NCBI GenBank assembly: GCA_002205965.3
Contig: NADL03000740.1
Location: 1,922,001-1,986,000, forward strand
Source of the DNA: Kappaphycus alvarezii
Lineage: Eukaryota; Rhodophyta; Florideophyceae; Gigartinales; Solieriaceae
DNA length: 64,000 nt
Direction of reading: 5' to 3'
A program made the position numbers and the translations under genes. Below, in pieces: positions 34,062 to 45,002 of the stretch (within the stretch, counting starts at the first letter, position 1; each line of letters begins with the position of its first letter). The notes beneath the pieces are model-generated. The model ran no database searches. It worked only from the letters and a program-made list of their open reading frames with translations, and was not told where the DNA came from.

Positions 34062-34453
34062 TGTCACCACTCTCAGGTCTGGAAGATTTGTTTCCCTGAA
34101 AGAAAACAAAAGGAAGGGTGTCTTTCTTTTTTTGTTCTAGAGGGCAGCGCGTCTTGCTCCTCTTATCAGCTTTCGAGAACGACGGACTGCCAGCGCCCTC
34201 AACCGAACTACTTTGTTCGTGGTTGTGGTACCTCCGTCGTAGTTCAACAAGACGAACGGCTAGCATTAATAGATGTTAACGCGAGGCTGGTTCCTCAACG
34301 ATAAGTGGTAGAGCCGGCCATCGCTAGAGGTCGAACCCATCCAAAACTCATAAATCAAACCGAACTTACTTGAAATGAGGAACGTCTAACAACTGAGCTA
34401 CGAGAAGCGTGAAGGCAACCAAATATCCAAGTGGCAGTGAGGCGCCCGTGACA
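34062..34453 (-). repeat. Gypsy 5' LTR
   Basis: 392 bp, TG...CA. It carries the same tRNA-like stretch with A box TAGCTCAGTTGT (34,389-34,400) and a B box changed to GGTTCGACCTC (34,327-34,337). Confidence 0.95.
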
Positions 34454-34503
34454 GTGAGGAAACTGTGATGTCATATGCAACCGGGAGAGGGCGCGTAGGG
34501 TTT
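34454..34503 (-). mobile_element. LINE ORF2 tail, copy 3 (5' part)
   Basis: Fifty bases between the gypsy target duplication and the copia LTR, reading PVAYDITVSS on the minus strand. It continues the LINE frame seen at 27.9-27.5 kb once the gypsy element is removed. It is cut on its other side by the copia LTR. Confidence 0.6.
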
Positions 34504-35545
34504 TGTACAGTACTGTAGAGGTACTATAGCTTCCACAGATGGGCAATGAAAACTACTGTCTATCTACAGTAGTTGAATTTCATTGTTTTCCAATTTGCAA
34601 ATTAAGGTCGCTTTTTAATTCTGATGCTGAGGCACCTGTCTTTGAAGCGGTCCTCACCAAAGCCTGAAGCCCGGCTGGAGTAATTTTCGAATTATTTTCG
34701 TGTTGCAGTTGCTGTCATATGCTTCCTGATCTTTGAGGAACCTCGACATAACATTCTTGTTTCTGTTGACCCTCTTGGCGATGGCTCGATTGATCATTCC
34801 GTCCCATTTCAATATAAATGAACCCTTTTCTTTTTCTGTCAACTGCTTGCCCTTCCCATTTTTCCGACCTTTAGCTGCTGTGGTTTTGTCCTGCGTTGCG
34901 GTTAGAGATAAGTTGAACAGTTTATTTAGATTCAGGTACCATAGTTTCTATGTTTTGTACTAATAAAACTGCGGGTGCTATTCTAATTTCGCATGATTAA
35001 ATTTGTTTTTATTCACAACAGCTATTTTTTTAGGCCAATTGCTGTGAAGTTGTATTTCCTTTAAATGAATTCGGATTGCGGTCCGTGTACGGTGTGAATT
35101 ATTGAGAATGATCATCTCTTTTTCACCAAACGGTAATTTTTGGTGGTGGTGCTATTCTAAATTCGCGCACTGTAGATGTGGCTTTATAAAACATGAAAGA
35201 TGATTACACTATTAAATGTGGCTGCTACTGACACGGACTATGTTGCTACGGTTCAATTTGTTATTTTATAGTTATTTCTGTTGTACTGTATGCTGCCAGT
35301 TGGTTCACAGCTTACACATAACCTGAGTACCACTGGTACGGTTCATTACAGTACGGCACGGTACTCTACTGTATAAAGGAGTGATGGTGCGACAATTTCC
35401 CACCTGCACCACCCCCAAAAAGAACAGGCAGTAACCACAGAAACGTAAGGGTGCCCACGCACTTGAAGCGCTCGGTGTAGCACTGAGAATTCTACCGACT
35501 GAAACCCCCCATCAAATATAGGCGAATACGACACTCCTGAATCTG
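34504..35545 (+). repeat. Copia 5' LTR interrupted by Tc1-type fragment
   Basis: Aligns to the 3' LTR at 43,220-43,611 except for about 630 extra bases (34,584-35,212) inserted after GAATTTCAT. The putative TATA box (ACTGTATAAAGG) is at 35,367-35,378, preceded by TACAGTACGGCACGG. The 3' boundary is approximate. Confidence 0.8.
34584..35212 (-). mobile_element. Tc1/mariner-type fragment with transposase HTH
   Basis: The insert in the copia LTR encodes, on the minus strand (34,900-34,654), only the DNA-binding part of a Tc1-like transposase: GKGKQLTEKEKGSFILKWDG then INRAIAKRVNRNKNVMSRFL and KDQEAY. The DDE domain is missing. Its right part has two direct copies of TGCTATTCTAA(T/A)TTCGC at 34,975-34,991 and 35,148-35,164, about 173 bp apart, the second one ending next to a TA. 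That resembles the inner and outer transposase sites of some Tc1 elements. The left end shows no matching inverted repeat, so it may be truncated. Confidence 0.6.
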
Positions 35546-37948
35546 CAATTTCGCCATCCCCCCCCATTTCTTGACTTCTCTGGTCGTGGTCTGGTAGTGT
35601 TTTACTACTGATCTGGTTCTGATCTGGTCTTGGTCTTGGTCTGCATTTGCTTCCTCTCTGCCTCTAGATCTGAGGTCTGCTTGGTTTTGGGCTGTTTGTT
35701 CTTGGTCTTCTGCCTGGGTCTTGTTCTGCGATAGTGGTCTTGTTATGTGTCTGGTTGGTTGTTGCGCGGGTTTTGATTAGCTGCTGTGGCTACCATAGGT
35801 TTATGGTTGGCTGTGGTCTCACCTCGTGATTCCGCTTAGTCTTTCTTGATTGGTTTTGCGTGGGAATCTAGCTGACTTGCAAGTTGTGACTGGCTACTCT
35901 ATCCGTGAAATTTTTGCCATTACATTGCTCTTTTGTGCCTTTTTGTTTTAAGCTCTAGCTTTCTTAAGTCACATAGCTGTTCTGGGTATCACTGCAGGGT
36001 ATATTATGACTAATAAGTTTATCCTATATCTTTATTGTGGTAAAGGAAAGGTATCTAACATAATGATCAGTGGGTTCCTAGTGTCTAAGTTGCGTGGGCC
36101 ACGTGAAAACTTAGAGTAAGTCTTTGGTTCAGAGCTTGACTATGATGTGGTACAGAATTCTCCGCCTGCTCTCATTGATCGAAAGGCAGTGAGATCCGCG
36201 GAAAAAGTACCACGATAGACCCATTTCTCTCCCGAAGCAACGCCCAGTGACAAGACTCTCTGTCCCAACAACACCGGTAGTAAACTTTGACACTGCCGAT
36301 CAACCTCATACTGCGATCCCCACTCCTCGTACTCCGCCTCCTCCCGCACCCTTCTGCCGCTACCTATAATCCGTCGCATCGAAACCTCCTAATAACCATG
36401 CTCCCCGCCCGCTGTCGCGACAACTTTCAGATCCGAGTGGTCTTGCTTCCAGCTTTTGTCAGCTGAAGCCCGGAAAAGAATGTATTTTGCACCGAATCTA
36501 CGGCGTAGGACCACGATCGTTTAAGGAAGAAAAAAAGGTAAGTCATTTCAAGTCCCTTGTATGCAGTGCGACAGCAAGTTTTTGTCCTACCTGCAGCTCA
36601 ACTTCCAACAAAAATAGGAAAAAACATTCAAAAGATGCGAAAACTTAACAACCGACGGGATTTCACCGCGAGTTGTGCAATATCATTATACATAACAAGC
36701 CTGACCCTAATCTTCATAACCTCACCAAGAAGCACGTCAAGAACGAGAAAATGCGATTCTGCCTTCGTTATAGTAGTTCAAAAACCCCTTTACGTTTTAG
36801 AGACCCCTCCTTTTTTCATCTAATATTTAATACTTCTTCTCTATCACCTGGGCACTTCAGAAGGGATCAACTCAAGAAGTCTACTTTGGAGTACGTCTAG
36901 AAATGCCTTAACGCGGGTAAACAAATTTTCCAGTCGTATTGTAATGTTAAAGCTGCTTTTTCTCCATACATAGATGCAGAACCGGAACCTTCAAACGAAG
37001 ATGCGATAATTTGCCTCCGAAAAGACCTAGCTGTGGAAATAATTTACAACACAGAACTTTTTTTATGGGATTAGGGTATTGTCAGGCTCCTCTACGATTG
37101 ATTGCAACCACACTGGCTGGAGTACACGAAAAATACAAATTTTTATATTTCCTTAGGAATCTCATCCATGCTTTATCGGTCGAAGCAGGATAAGATGAAG
37201 CATGTGCAGTACTCTCTAGTCCAAAGAAGCATAATGAGGTCCCTTCAAACTCTCAAGATAACGAGGAATCTAGCTACGTTGATGATTCAAAAGTTGCTTA
37301 CAACCTTGCAACTCGTTTCAAATACACCGAAAGTTTACTGGTAAACTTGGTGAGGATATCTATGAATATATATCCAACTATCTTGATTATAAATCACTAA
37401 TGAAAAGAATTTAAAATACTTCCATAGCGTTTTTGAAGGTGAAGCAAAAATGACTTATCGTGATCGTATAACTGGGCGTTGTGAAACGTTTGCAGCAGTG
37501 GTGTCTGCAAAGAGGTTAGATTAAAATAGCTATACTCATCAAAATATCATTCGTAAACACTTGAAAAGCTTAAGGTTATCCGTTATATTCGAAAGGAAGA
37601 GTTTTACTGTACTCGAGGCCTGGGAATAAATAAGGGAGGCAATACATAAATGTTCGTCGTTGTAACAATTGTGGAGACAATAAGTATTCCATTCAGGGCT
37701 TTCCTCTGCCTCGGAGTTTCATTAATAACGTCAGCAATTACCTTAACATAAATCATGGCCATGAAAATCAAATACTACTCGAACTATGTCAAAAAGTCGA
37801 AGATGCTATAGTTATTGACGATGAAGATGTTCAGGATCCGTTAAACGGCACCAAGGAGCAAACCGAACGCTCCAACGATGTTTACGAAAGCATTGACCTC
37901 AATGAGCGAGAAAAACTTTTTAACACTCAAAATTTTCACAATTAAATA
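35546..37948 (+). pseudogene. Copia leader and gag-like remnant
   Basis: After the LTR comes a low-complexity CTGGTCTTGGTCTG leader (35,580-35,760). From about 36.5 kb fragmented plus-strand frames look like a decayed gag. Near 37,661-37,702 the frame reads C-N-N-C-G-D-N-K-Y-S-I-Q-G-F, which has the exact CX2CX4HX4C spacing of a zinc knuckle but with His changed to Tyr and the last Cys to Phe. It continues with an acidic stretch ending LNEREKLFNTQNFHN and a stop near 37,944. Confidence 0.55.
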
Positions 37949-40190
37949 ATGGAGCCTGATACAGAAAACTTTGATGATGACTTAGATCCTACGGATTTTC
38001 CGGAAAGAACAGTTATTACCCTCCCTAATGATAAGATTTTCATTTATTACCACTCTCCAAAAAGTAGGTCTCCGTCTACTATCCAAAGAAGGTCAAACTT
38101 CAGTCGACGTATCCGCTTTCATCTAAAAAGTACACAGACTTTTATTCTTTTCCTTACTGATACAGAAATAATTAAATGTCAAGGCAACTCAAGCTTTAAA
38201 GGAAAAAATGAATTTAAAGGCACATGAAATGACTCTGTTGCACAAAGAAAAGTGATTTTTCTTCAATAGGCTGTAGTGCAATGGCGCTTTGGGTCTAAAG
38301 TAAGGATCGACGATCCAGTTTTCTAATCGAAACTCGATTACTATTTTAAAGTTTACAGTCCTTACAGACTACGTGGAAGTGACCCAGTAGGGGTAGGCCA
38401 TGGACCACTTTGGTCTTGATGTTTATTTTAGAGTGACTCACTAACTTTTAGACACGTTTCCTAACCCACAAAAAGTCTAACAGATTAACTTCTAAATGAA
38501 TGACGCCATCGGAGAAAATAGTATAGTCCTTCATTTCTGATATTTGGATCCAACCTTGGTTCCCAATCCTAAAGTCAAGGCTAACACAGCAAAGTGAACG
38601 CATGAAAATTATTGATGATGTAGTGATGGAAATGAACAATACGGTTGCATAAATCCGTATCACAACTGCGTTAAGCAGTAATGTAATTTATGCTTCAGAC
38701 ATAGTTTACTACCCAGGTGGCGAACTTGTAATCTTCAGATAGAAAGAGAGGATATTAGTAGGCTCTTATACAGTTATCGATTTCCATGATAATAAGGACT
38801 GATTTTCAAAGCAAAAACTCGCCGATCCAACGTTTCAATACCCAAAAAGCGAAACCGCACTTCGTGAAATTGGGGAAGAAACTGTTGACAATTCGGAATT
38901 ATTTCTCCCTCTGAATTCAATCAAACTATATTGAAACAACTCATTTCCAGAAACAACCCCCTTAGTCCTCTCTTTTATACTCACCTTACAGAAACAATTT
39001 ATCCCAAAGACCCCTGCGCAGCTGAATTAGGACAAACGAAACCAACAGAAATCATGGTTTGATTGAACGCGGCACATTGAAATAGTATGCAATGATGAAG
39101 TATCAGCTAACGCAAATATTCCAGATGGAAATTTTTACTCGCTATCACAGATTCGGGCATAAATAGTGAAGCATGGAGAGCGGGGTTCGTCGTAAAGGTC
39201 ACGGAAATAAAATGAAAAGATTTATTTTCCATGAAACTACAACTACTCCCCAAAATTAGATCATAATAGTAGTTGGCCTTGTGTCTATTTGTTGACTTTG
39301 AAGCTATTCTTAACGAACTTTTCACAAGCTTACCTTCAAAGAGTCGAGAAACTCATCAGAGATAGCTTTGTGAAACATACAAGGAGTCCGATCGTGGTCC
39401 TGATGCATTGCTTAAGCTTCTCAAGCCACTCGGTGGACTCCCTGATAATGGTGATTCCTGGGGAAGAACTACCCACAAAAATTTAAGATCCGATCTTGGA
39501 ATGGAATCTACGATTAACGACGGATCATTCTTCTTCAAGTTGGTTGGTAAGAAGCTTTCTGGCTTTTGTGTGACATATGTCGACAATTTACTTCAAGCTG
39601 CAAATGAGCACTTTGAAATTTACTCTAGGAAAACAGAAAATCGTTTCAAGTGGTAACGTAGTGAGTACGATAACATCCAGTTCTCCGGAGCGCAAATCGA
39701 AAGAAAACATTTCAGATTCGAAGAACATCAATTTAGCTTCATATAAAGAGTCCCTAAATACTTCCCTTTGATGCCCCGATTTGTTCCTATACATCCCAGA
39801 ATGCTCAAATGGCTTGGATGGCGTACACGAGGCCTGAAATGTCATTTAGTGTCGCTCAAGCCACTCAACTAACGGAAAATGTTCAAAAGAGATCCGCGGA
39901 AGCATATCAAAAGAATAAATATCACCTTTAATGTCGTCAGAAATGACACCTCTATGCGACTTAAGTCTCTAACGCTTGATTTGAAGTTACTGCAGCTGTT
40001 AGTTTATTATGATGTATCATTTGCGGCAAACATCGCCGGATCATCCCAGTTGAGATAAATTTTTTCTTGGCAGATGAGATTAAAAATATCAACCGCATTA
40101 CTGATCACCTCACAAATCGAAACGAGCAAAGCGCTTTGTTGTTCAGCGTTGGCCCGACACAAGATTGTCGAGATGACAAGCGGCCTGGAG
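37949..40190 (+). pseudogene. Copia protease/RT-RNase H remnant
   Basis: The first frame (37,949-38,227) is acidic and unassigned. RT signals begin near 39.1 kb (ITDSGINSEAWRAGFVVKV) and are strong from 39,400: LLKLLKPLGGLPDNGDSWG, MESTINDGSFFFKLVGKKL, and CVTYVDNLLQAANEHF. The catalytic box is YVDN instead of YVDD. The frame then shifts through EYDNIQFSGAQIERKHF, PRMLKWLGWRTRG and YYDVSFAANIAGSSQL, the copia thumb and RNase H start. Stops are frequent. The reading is lost near 40.19 kb before the inserted gypsy block. Confidence 0.8.
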
Positions 40191-40621
40191 GAAAGGTAGA
40201 GGCGGTGGAAAGGGAACCAAGGGACCGCGAAGGCGCTGAGTGAAACGTTGGGGAACTACGTGATCGTTCAGGGAAGGGCTGCGGAAGAACACAATGGGCA
40301 CCTCACTTGCCGTGTCTTGCTTGTGAGTTGCCTACCGCTGATGCAAGAGGCCTTTTATTCGCGCCCGTCGCCTCGGTCGGCTTTCTAACGACCATGCCGA
40401 AATCTGAAACCGTGATGTCTAGTGTATCACAACGAATATGTCACCTAAGCAGTTTAAAGCTATGTAGTTGCAGAATAGGTATTTGCTACCTATGCATCAC
40501 CTGTACACTTGAATTAAGTTGCTGCCTTTTGGTCACAACAACGCCCCATGAGTCGATAGGCGGAAGCTGCAAGAATCAGGTGGTGGCAGCAATTGCTCGT
40601 TGCGCCTGTGGTCCGCTAGAC
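40191..40621. other. Junction region, nothing assigned
   Basis: Between the copia RNase H and the end of the inserted gypsy chromodomain. A 105-codon plus-strand frame (40,307-40,624) shows no domain. It could hold the 3' LTR of the minus-strand gypsy insert, but no second copy exists in the window to confirm this. Confidence 0.3.
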
Positions 40622-42613
40622 TAAATCTTCTTCAAGTACTCTTTGACGAGTTAGGGTACATCCTGTTGATGAGATTCGAGAATTTTCCAATCGGTCTCAT
40701 GTTCATCAAACCCATTCCATTTCACCTTCAATTCAACCAAACCTTTCTTGCGCCTAATTTCCATAAATTCGAGCACGACCGGCACTTCGCCTTGTTGATA
40801 TGCGAGATAGTCTAGAATTCTTCGGTCACTTCAAAATCGGAGTTTCTGAATCGCTTTTGTCTACAGTCGTGTACTCCGTGGCGTTTATTGTCTAGTAATG
40901 ACTCAATAGCAAAGACGTATTCACTTCTGCATTCCAAAACACGGTAAGGACTAGTCCATTTGAGCGCTGGCTTACGACTGTTTTTACGATCCACGACTCC
41001 TCTCAATACTAAGTCACCGTCAGAAAAAAATTGATAGTGCGCACGTTTTTCTTGCGATTGTGGGCCTTAATGGCTTGCAGAAACTTCTTGGTTGTCCGCT
41101 CCGATATTTCTTTGTGCATTCCTCCTAGCGCCTCAATCTTGCTCTCGACATTCTTCATTTGACGTTCTCGTACTTCTTCCATGTTCATAACCACAGTCTG
41201 TTTCCCTGCTTTATGAGTTGCAGCAGTGAGCGGGTTGTCTTGTTTGTGACCCGCAAATACAGTGAGAGGAGAACGGTTGCCGAGACGAGCCAACCTGGTG
41301 TTATTAAGCGCGGATTGAAAACAGGAAGGATGTTCGGCAAACAAGAGATGGGTAGCTGATATTCTGAAAAGAGAGCTCGCGTGATTCTAAGTAGTTCGAG
41401 ATTCACTACTTCGACAGTCTCGTTAGACCAGGGGCAGTATGCTAGCGTGAAATGATGAGCGGACTTCGTTACTTCCTTCAACTCCTTCACCGCTTCGTTC
41501 TTGAAATGGGTTCCCCGGTCTGAAACCAATTGCTTGAATTTTCCGAAAGCGGCACAACATGTGATGAGCGTATCTAAGACAACTTCTGCGGTGATCTCTT
41601 TGGATGGAACAAGCCACGCATATCCACTGTGGTCATCCTTCCCCACAAACACGTACAGAAAATCCTTCTCGGCCGGGCACATATAACAGAAGTCGAAATG
41701 AACCAACTCGTCCGGCTGCTCTGCGTGCAAAGTGTGGCCTAATGGACGCGTTATCGTGACTGCTGGCTCTGTGCATAGGCAGTGAATGAAAGTACCAAAA
41801 TGACTTGACATTGCTTTCCATTCCCTTCCAATAAAAGTACGCTCGGACAGTGGCAAGTTACATTTGCGCTTCTGTGACCACGTGACCCGTATGGGCGGCG
41901 ATGATTACGCGAAACTTCATTTTTGCTGCTCCATTCGGAATCCATGGCACATCTTGCGCGTTGCGAATGCCTTCTGGTGTCTTGTTGAAACACTTCAGGG
42001 GTTTCTCACTTTTCCTGTCCTGCGTGGCCATAATGTCGGATACCTTGGGCCAGTCGAGCTTTGGATCGAGACTAGGATTCACCGGAGCTATCATGAGATC
42101 CATTGCATGCATAACCCTGCTGGCACGGACGTGTCGCGAAGGGTTGGCCGCCCATGGAGTTAGAATATCTGCCCATACGTGGCGCTCACCAGGCAGATGT
42201 TCGAAGACGTCACGAAACGCACTAAGCTTAATAGCCCATCGCATAAGCTTGGCGGAGTTCTGCCTCGATATGTACGGATTGTTACCGTACGGGTCGTACA
42301 GATAGACTAGGTTGGCGTGATCAGTAAATATGGTGGTCTCGTGTCCCATTATCAAGTAGTCCAGACGACACATTTCCTGGACGATCGAAATGCCTTCTTT
42401 CTCAGCGATAGACCAATTGGCAACTGGTCCAGAGAAAGATCCGGAGGGGAAACAAAGAGGTTTGTGCCTCTGCTCTTGGATAGATTTGTCTTGGAACTCG
42501 GCCGGAACTTGGGTCAATACGGCTGCCCAGTGAGTGTCAGAGGCATCCGTGAAGAGACAAGGTCTGTACTTGGTAGTGAATTTATGGCATGAGCTGATGA
42601 TTTCTTTTGTCAT
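40622..42613 (-). pseudogene. Chromodomain Ty3/gypsy RNase H-integrase fragment
   Basis: A 5'-truncated gypsy pol nested in the copia element, on the opposite strand. RNase H: RPCLFTDASDTHWAAVLTQV, FSGPVANWSIAEKEGISIV, TTIFTDHANLVYLYDP. Integrase: FDFCYMCPAEKDFLYVFVGK, QLVSDRGTHFKNEAVKEL, YCPWSNETVEVVN (NG changed to NE), then a tail with KWTSPYRVLECRSEYVFAIE. The C-terminus (40,812-40,622) is a chromodomain-like module: VVLEFMEIRRKKGLVELKVK then WNGFDEHETDWKILE, followed by one stop and LVKEYLKKI. This places it with the chromoviruses. Only a few frame changes are present, so it is younger than its host copia. Confidence 0.9.
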
Positions 42614-42960
42614 TCTTTATCACTGTGATACATATGAGCAACACTGTGAAGTCATTACAAAATTAATTTGAATCGGCGGCTAGATTCTGCATATTACGAG
42701 GCAAGACATATTACAGACGCTGCGCATGTGGACCGAATAGCGTAGCTAAGTTTCTGGTACAAGCAAGTCTTCACTCCCCCAGTAGAACATCCGCTGCAGG
42801 AAGCGACAGCTGCCGGGTATTTCTCTGTGACCTTGGATGATGTTTCCGATGCTTTCGATATATCCTACGCTTCGAAACATGACTTGCAGAAAATTTTGCC
42901 ACAAACTGTCCCAGTCGTCATGTTGAAGGTCTTTTTTCGATGTCGTCACTAGGGAAACTA
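42614..42960 (-). mobile_element. LINE ORF2 tail and 3' UTR, copy 2
   Basis: The minus strand reads ISKASETSSKVTEKYPAAVA, SCSGCSTGGVKTCLYQKLSY, AIRSTCAASVICLAS and a stop. Then comes a 3' UTR with GACTTCACAGTGTT and TCACAGTGATAAAG, matching copy 1 at 4.4-4.5 kb. It abuts the truncated RNase H of the gypsy fragment at 42,613, so the LINE 3' end marks that junction. Confidence 0.7.
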
Positions 42961-43166
42961 CGACTACTGAAAAATGCCTCATGGTAGATATTGCTCCTGT
43001 TAGGAATTCCTACAAGTCCAAAAAACTACTGAACATCAATTTCATTCGCTCTGAGTTTAATCTCACTGACGCTCTCACTAAGTTCAAAAGTGGCTCTATT
43101 CTGCACCGTATCATTAGAGATGGTCCAATAAGTCCAGTAGAACAATGGATTATCAGGAAAAACTGA
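42943..43166 (+). pseudogene. Copia RNase H C-terminus
   Basis: Resumes the interrupted copia pol: VFFDVVTRETTTTEKCLMVD, FIRSEFNLTDALTKFKSGSI and a terminal EQWIIRKN-stop at 43,164-43,166. T-T-T-E-K-x-L-M and the N-x-T-D-A-L-T-K block are typical of the end of copia RNase H. It lies 53 bp before the 3' LTR. Confidence 0.85.
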
Positions 43167-43219
43167 ATTTGTTCTGATTTGAATCGAACAGAAAAAGGTG
43201 GAAGTTTTAGAATTAGAAA

Positions 43220-43611
43220 TGTACAGTAGAGGAACAGTAGCTTCTATAGACGGACATTGAAAGCTTCTGTCTACCTACAGTAGCTGAATTTCATCAGATG
43301 TGGCTGGTACTGACACGAACTTTATGGCTGCAGTTAAACTTTTTAGTTTTAAGTTATTTACGTTGCACTTTATGCTGTCAGTTGATTCGCAGCATACACA
43401 TAACCAGAGTACACTTGTTAAGGTACTCTACAGTATAGTACACTATAAAGAAGTGGCGGTGCCGCAATTTCCCCCTACAATGACAACAACAAGAACAACG
43501 GAAACAACGACAGCAACGGAAGTGTGCCCAGCCTATTGAAGTGCTCGGTATAGCACTAAGAAAATTACCAACAGAAACCCCCCATCAACCAAGGCGAATG
43601 CAAAAGCCACG
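43220..43611 (+). repeat. Copia 3' LTR
   Basis: Uninterrupted partner of the 5' LTR, starting TGTACAGTAGAGGAACAG. Contains CACTATAAAGAAG as the counterpart of the TATA region. The right edge is taken at GGCGAATGCA, where similarity to the 5' LTR ends. Confidence 0.8.
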
Positions 43612-43713
43612 TGGTATTGTTGTACATCATTCAGTACACACCTGTTTTTATTTTTTCTGGCATGAAATGTACGGTAGCATGATAATGTACAGTACAGCAG
43701 AATTCAGTATATA

Positions 43714-45002
43714 AACTCCTGATTGATGCTATAAGAAACCCAAAATGTTAAATTTCGTTGTATTCTTTTCACTTAATCAAAAACTAACAGCTCTATTCAA
43801 CTCATACGGCCTTAAAAAATAAGAAAGCACTCGTAAAACTTGATCTAATATGAATATGAATACTAAAGTCGTCCCAAAAAGGTGGAGCGAATGATGCCAC
43901 AAGATTTTGGCAGATTGTTTGACATACCTGCCTGTAGCAGTAGAAATAGTATTCGACAATTCCACCCTGCTGAGCAATGACATCTGTACTCCGCTTAAGC
44001 ATTGATTTACACAATTTTCCGCTGTGTTCTCGTATTTTTTGTTCCAGAATTCCTAATACATTCTACCAACCCGGAAATTCTTTCAAACTGCCTTGAACTG
44101 GGGTGAAAATACCTGGCTAGTATTCCGCACCGGGTTTCCAGCGTATTTCAATCCGGAGAGCAATTATCATGCAAGAAAATCCAATTAACCGTTATTTAGT
44201 CAGCAGCATAATCAAGTAGCTCCATCTCCGGAATCTCGACGCACTACTTCCCATTTACCCCTACATGCACCTTCACTAACTTGGTCTTTCTGTACGAACA
44301 AAAAAATTTCCAAAACATCACCCTGTTACCCTCATGGTGCCTTTCTTATAGAACCAGATCTTTCCTACTTAAATCATTTCAGTGAAATTTAAGTATGTCT
44401 CGTCCATTGCAATTGAAGCGCTTCTCATCACTCCAGAGCAATCTCCACTAGTTTTCGTCCTTATTCGAGTGAGCTCTTAAAAATTTTATGCGAACGTCAC
44501 GGTACAGGAGGGTCTTTGCAGGAGCGTCAGCTTCATTTTGATCTTTTTGTAGCGCAAGGATGCGGAACCACTCAGATACGCTCGCGTTCAGCTGGCAGAT
44601 ACGGGAATTTTTGGCTCTTTTCCTAGGGTGTGAGCGCTTTTGGTTCAGTTTTATGCGCCGATCGGAGCATACTCCTTTCGTCTAGACTTGTGATTTTCGT
44701 TGATTTGATGAAAACTATCGCATCCCGTACGTGGTTGGATTCTTCAGGAATGCAGTCCCTACTGTTCTTGAGCGCTTGAGATGTTGAATTATTGCTGTAA
44801 TTGAAAGACTGAACTTTTCCAGGTTGTTCACTCGAGCTCGCTCTTCGGATATCAGTTGTGTACCTTTGGGTATGATTTGTTGTTTTTGCGGCTCACTCTA
44901 AACATATAATGCTACAGTAGCAGTTAATGCTGGGTGAATCGTTTGGGCTCTATTAATGAATGGTTTTGTCCATCTTTCTTAATACATCAATCACCCCAGT
45001 TT
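43714..45002 (-). mobile_element. Tc1-like DNA transposon, degenerate
   Basis: About 1.29 kb. Inverted ends are visible: left AACTCCTGATTGATGCTATA and right (reverse complement) AACTGGGGTGATTGATGTAT, with TA outside each. The minus strand encodes a transposase. HTH (44,885-44,735): GTQLISEERARVNNLEKFSL and HLKRSRTVGTAFLKNPTTYG. DDE core: WRLLWSDEKRFNCNGRD near 44.46 kb (first Asp), VMFWKFFCSYRKTKLV, NWIFLHDNCSPD near 44.18 kb (second Asp). C-terminus: LCKSMLKRSTDVIAQQGGIV near 43.98 kb. Several stops and frame changes show it is inactive. Confidence 0.8.

Larger units (their letters stand above)
27902..34453 (-). mobile_element. Ty3/gypsy LTR retrotransposon, complete ends
   Basis: A 6.55-kb element oriented on the minus strand. 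The two LTRs (27,902-28,295 and 34,062-34,453) start with TG; the outer end at 34,453 is CA. Both outer flanks carry the 5-bp target duplication GTGAG (27,897-27,901 and 34,454-34,458). Just inside the 3' LTR a polypurine tract, GGGGGCGGA, is visible on the minus strand, and the sequence directly after the 5' LTR begins TGGCTTCTTATACAGG, a possible primer-binding site. Gag, protease, RT, RNase H and integrase follow in gypsy order. The LTRs differ at several dozen positions, and RT and integrase have lost key residues, so it is old and inactive. Confidence 0.95.
34504..43611 (+). mobile_element. Ty1/copia LTR retrotransposon with nested insertions
   Basis: Plus-strand element. The 5' LTR is split: 34,504-34,583 and about 35,213-35,545. 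The 3' LTR is 43,220 to about 43,611. Both begin TGTACAGTA and share CTACAGTAG.TGAATTTCAT, TGTGGCTG.TACTGACACG, a TATAAAG box and GAAACCCCCCATCAA near the end. An A/G-rich tract precedes the 3' LTR. Inside lie a gag-like region, RT-RNase H (39.0-40.2 kb), a foreign block (gypsy and LINE, 40.6-42.96 kb) and the RNase H tail (42.94-43.17 kb). No target duplication was found. The element is dead. Confidence 0.85.

Noticed and set aside
33535..34266. Gag start codon within the gypsy LTR
   Set aside because: The frame is open into the LTR, but the first Met there lies in LTR sequence unlikely to be translated; gag is taken to begin in the internal region.
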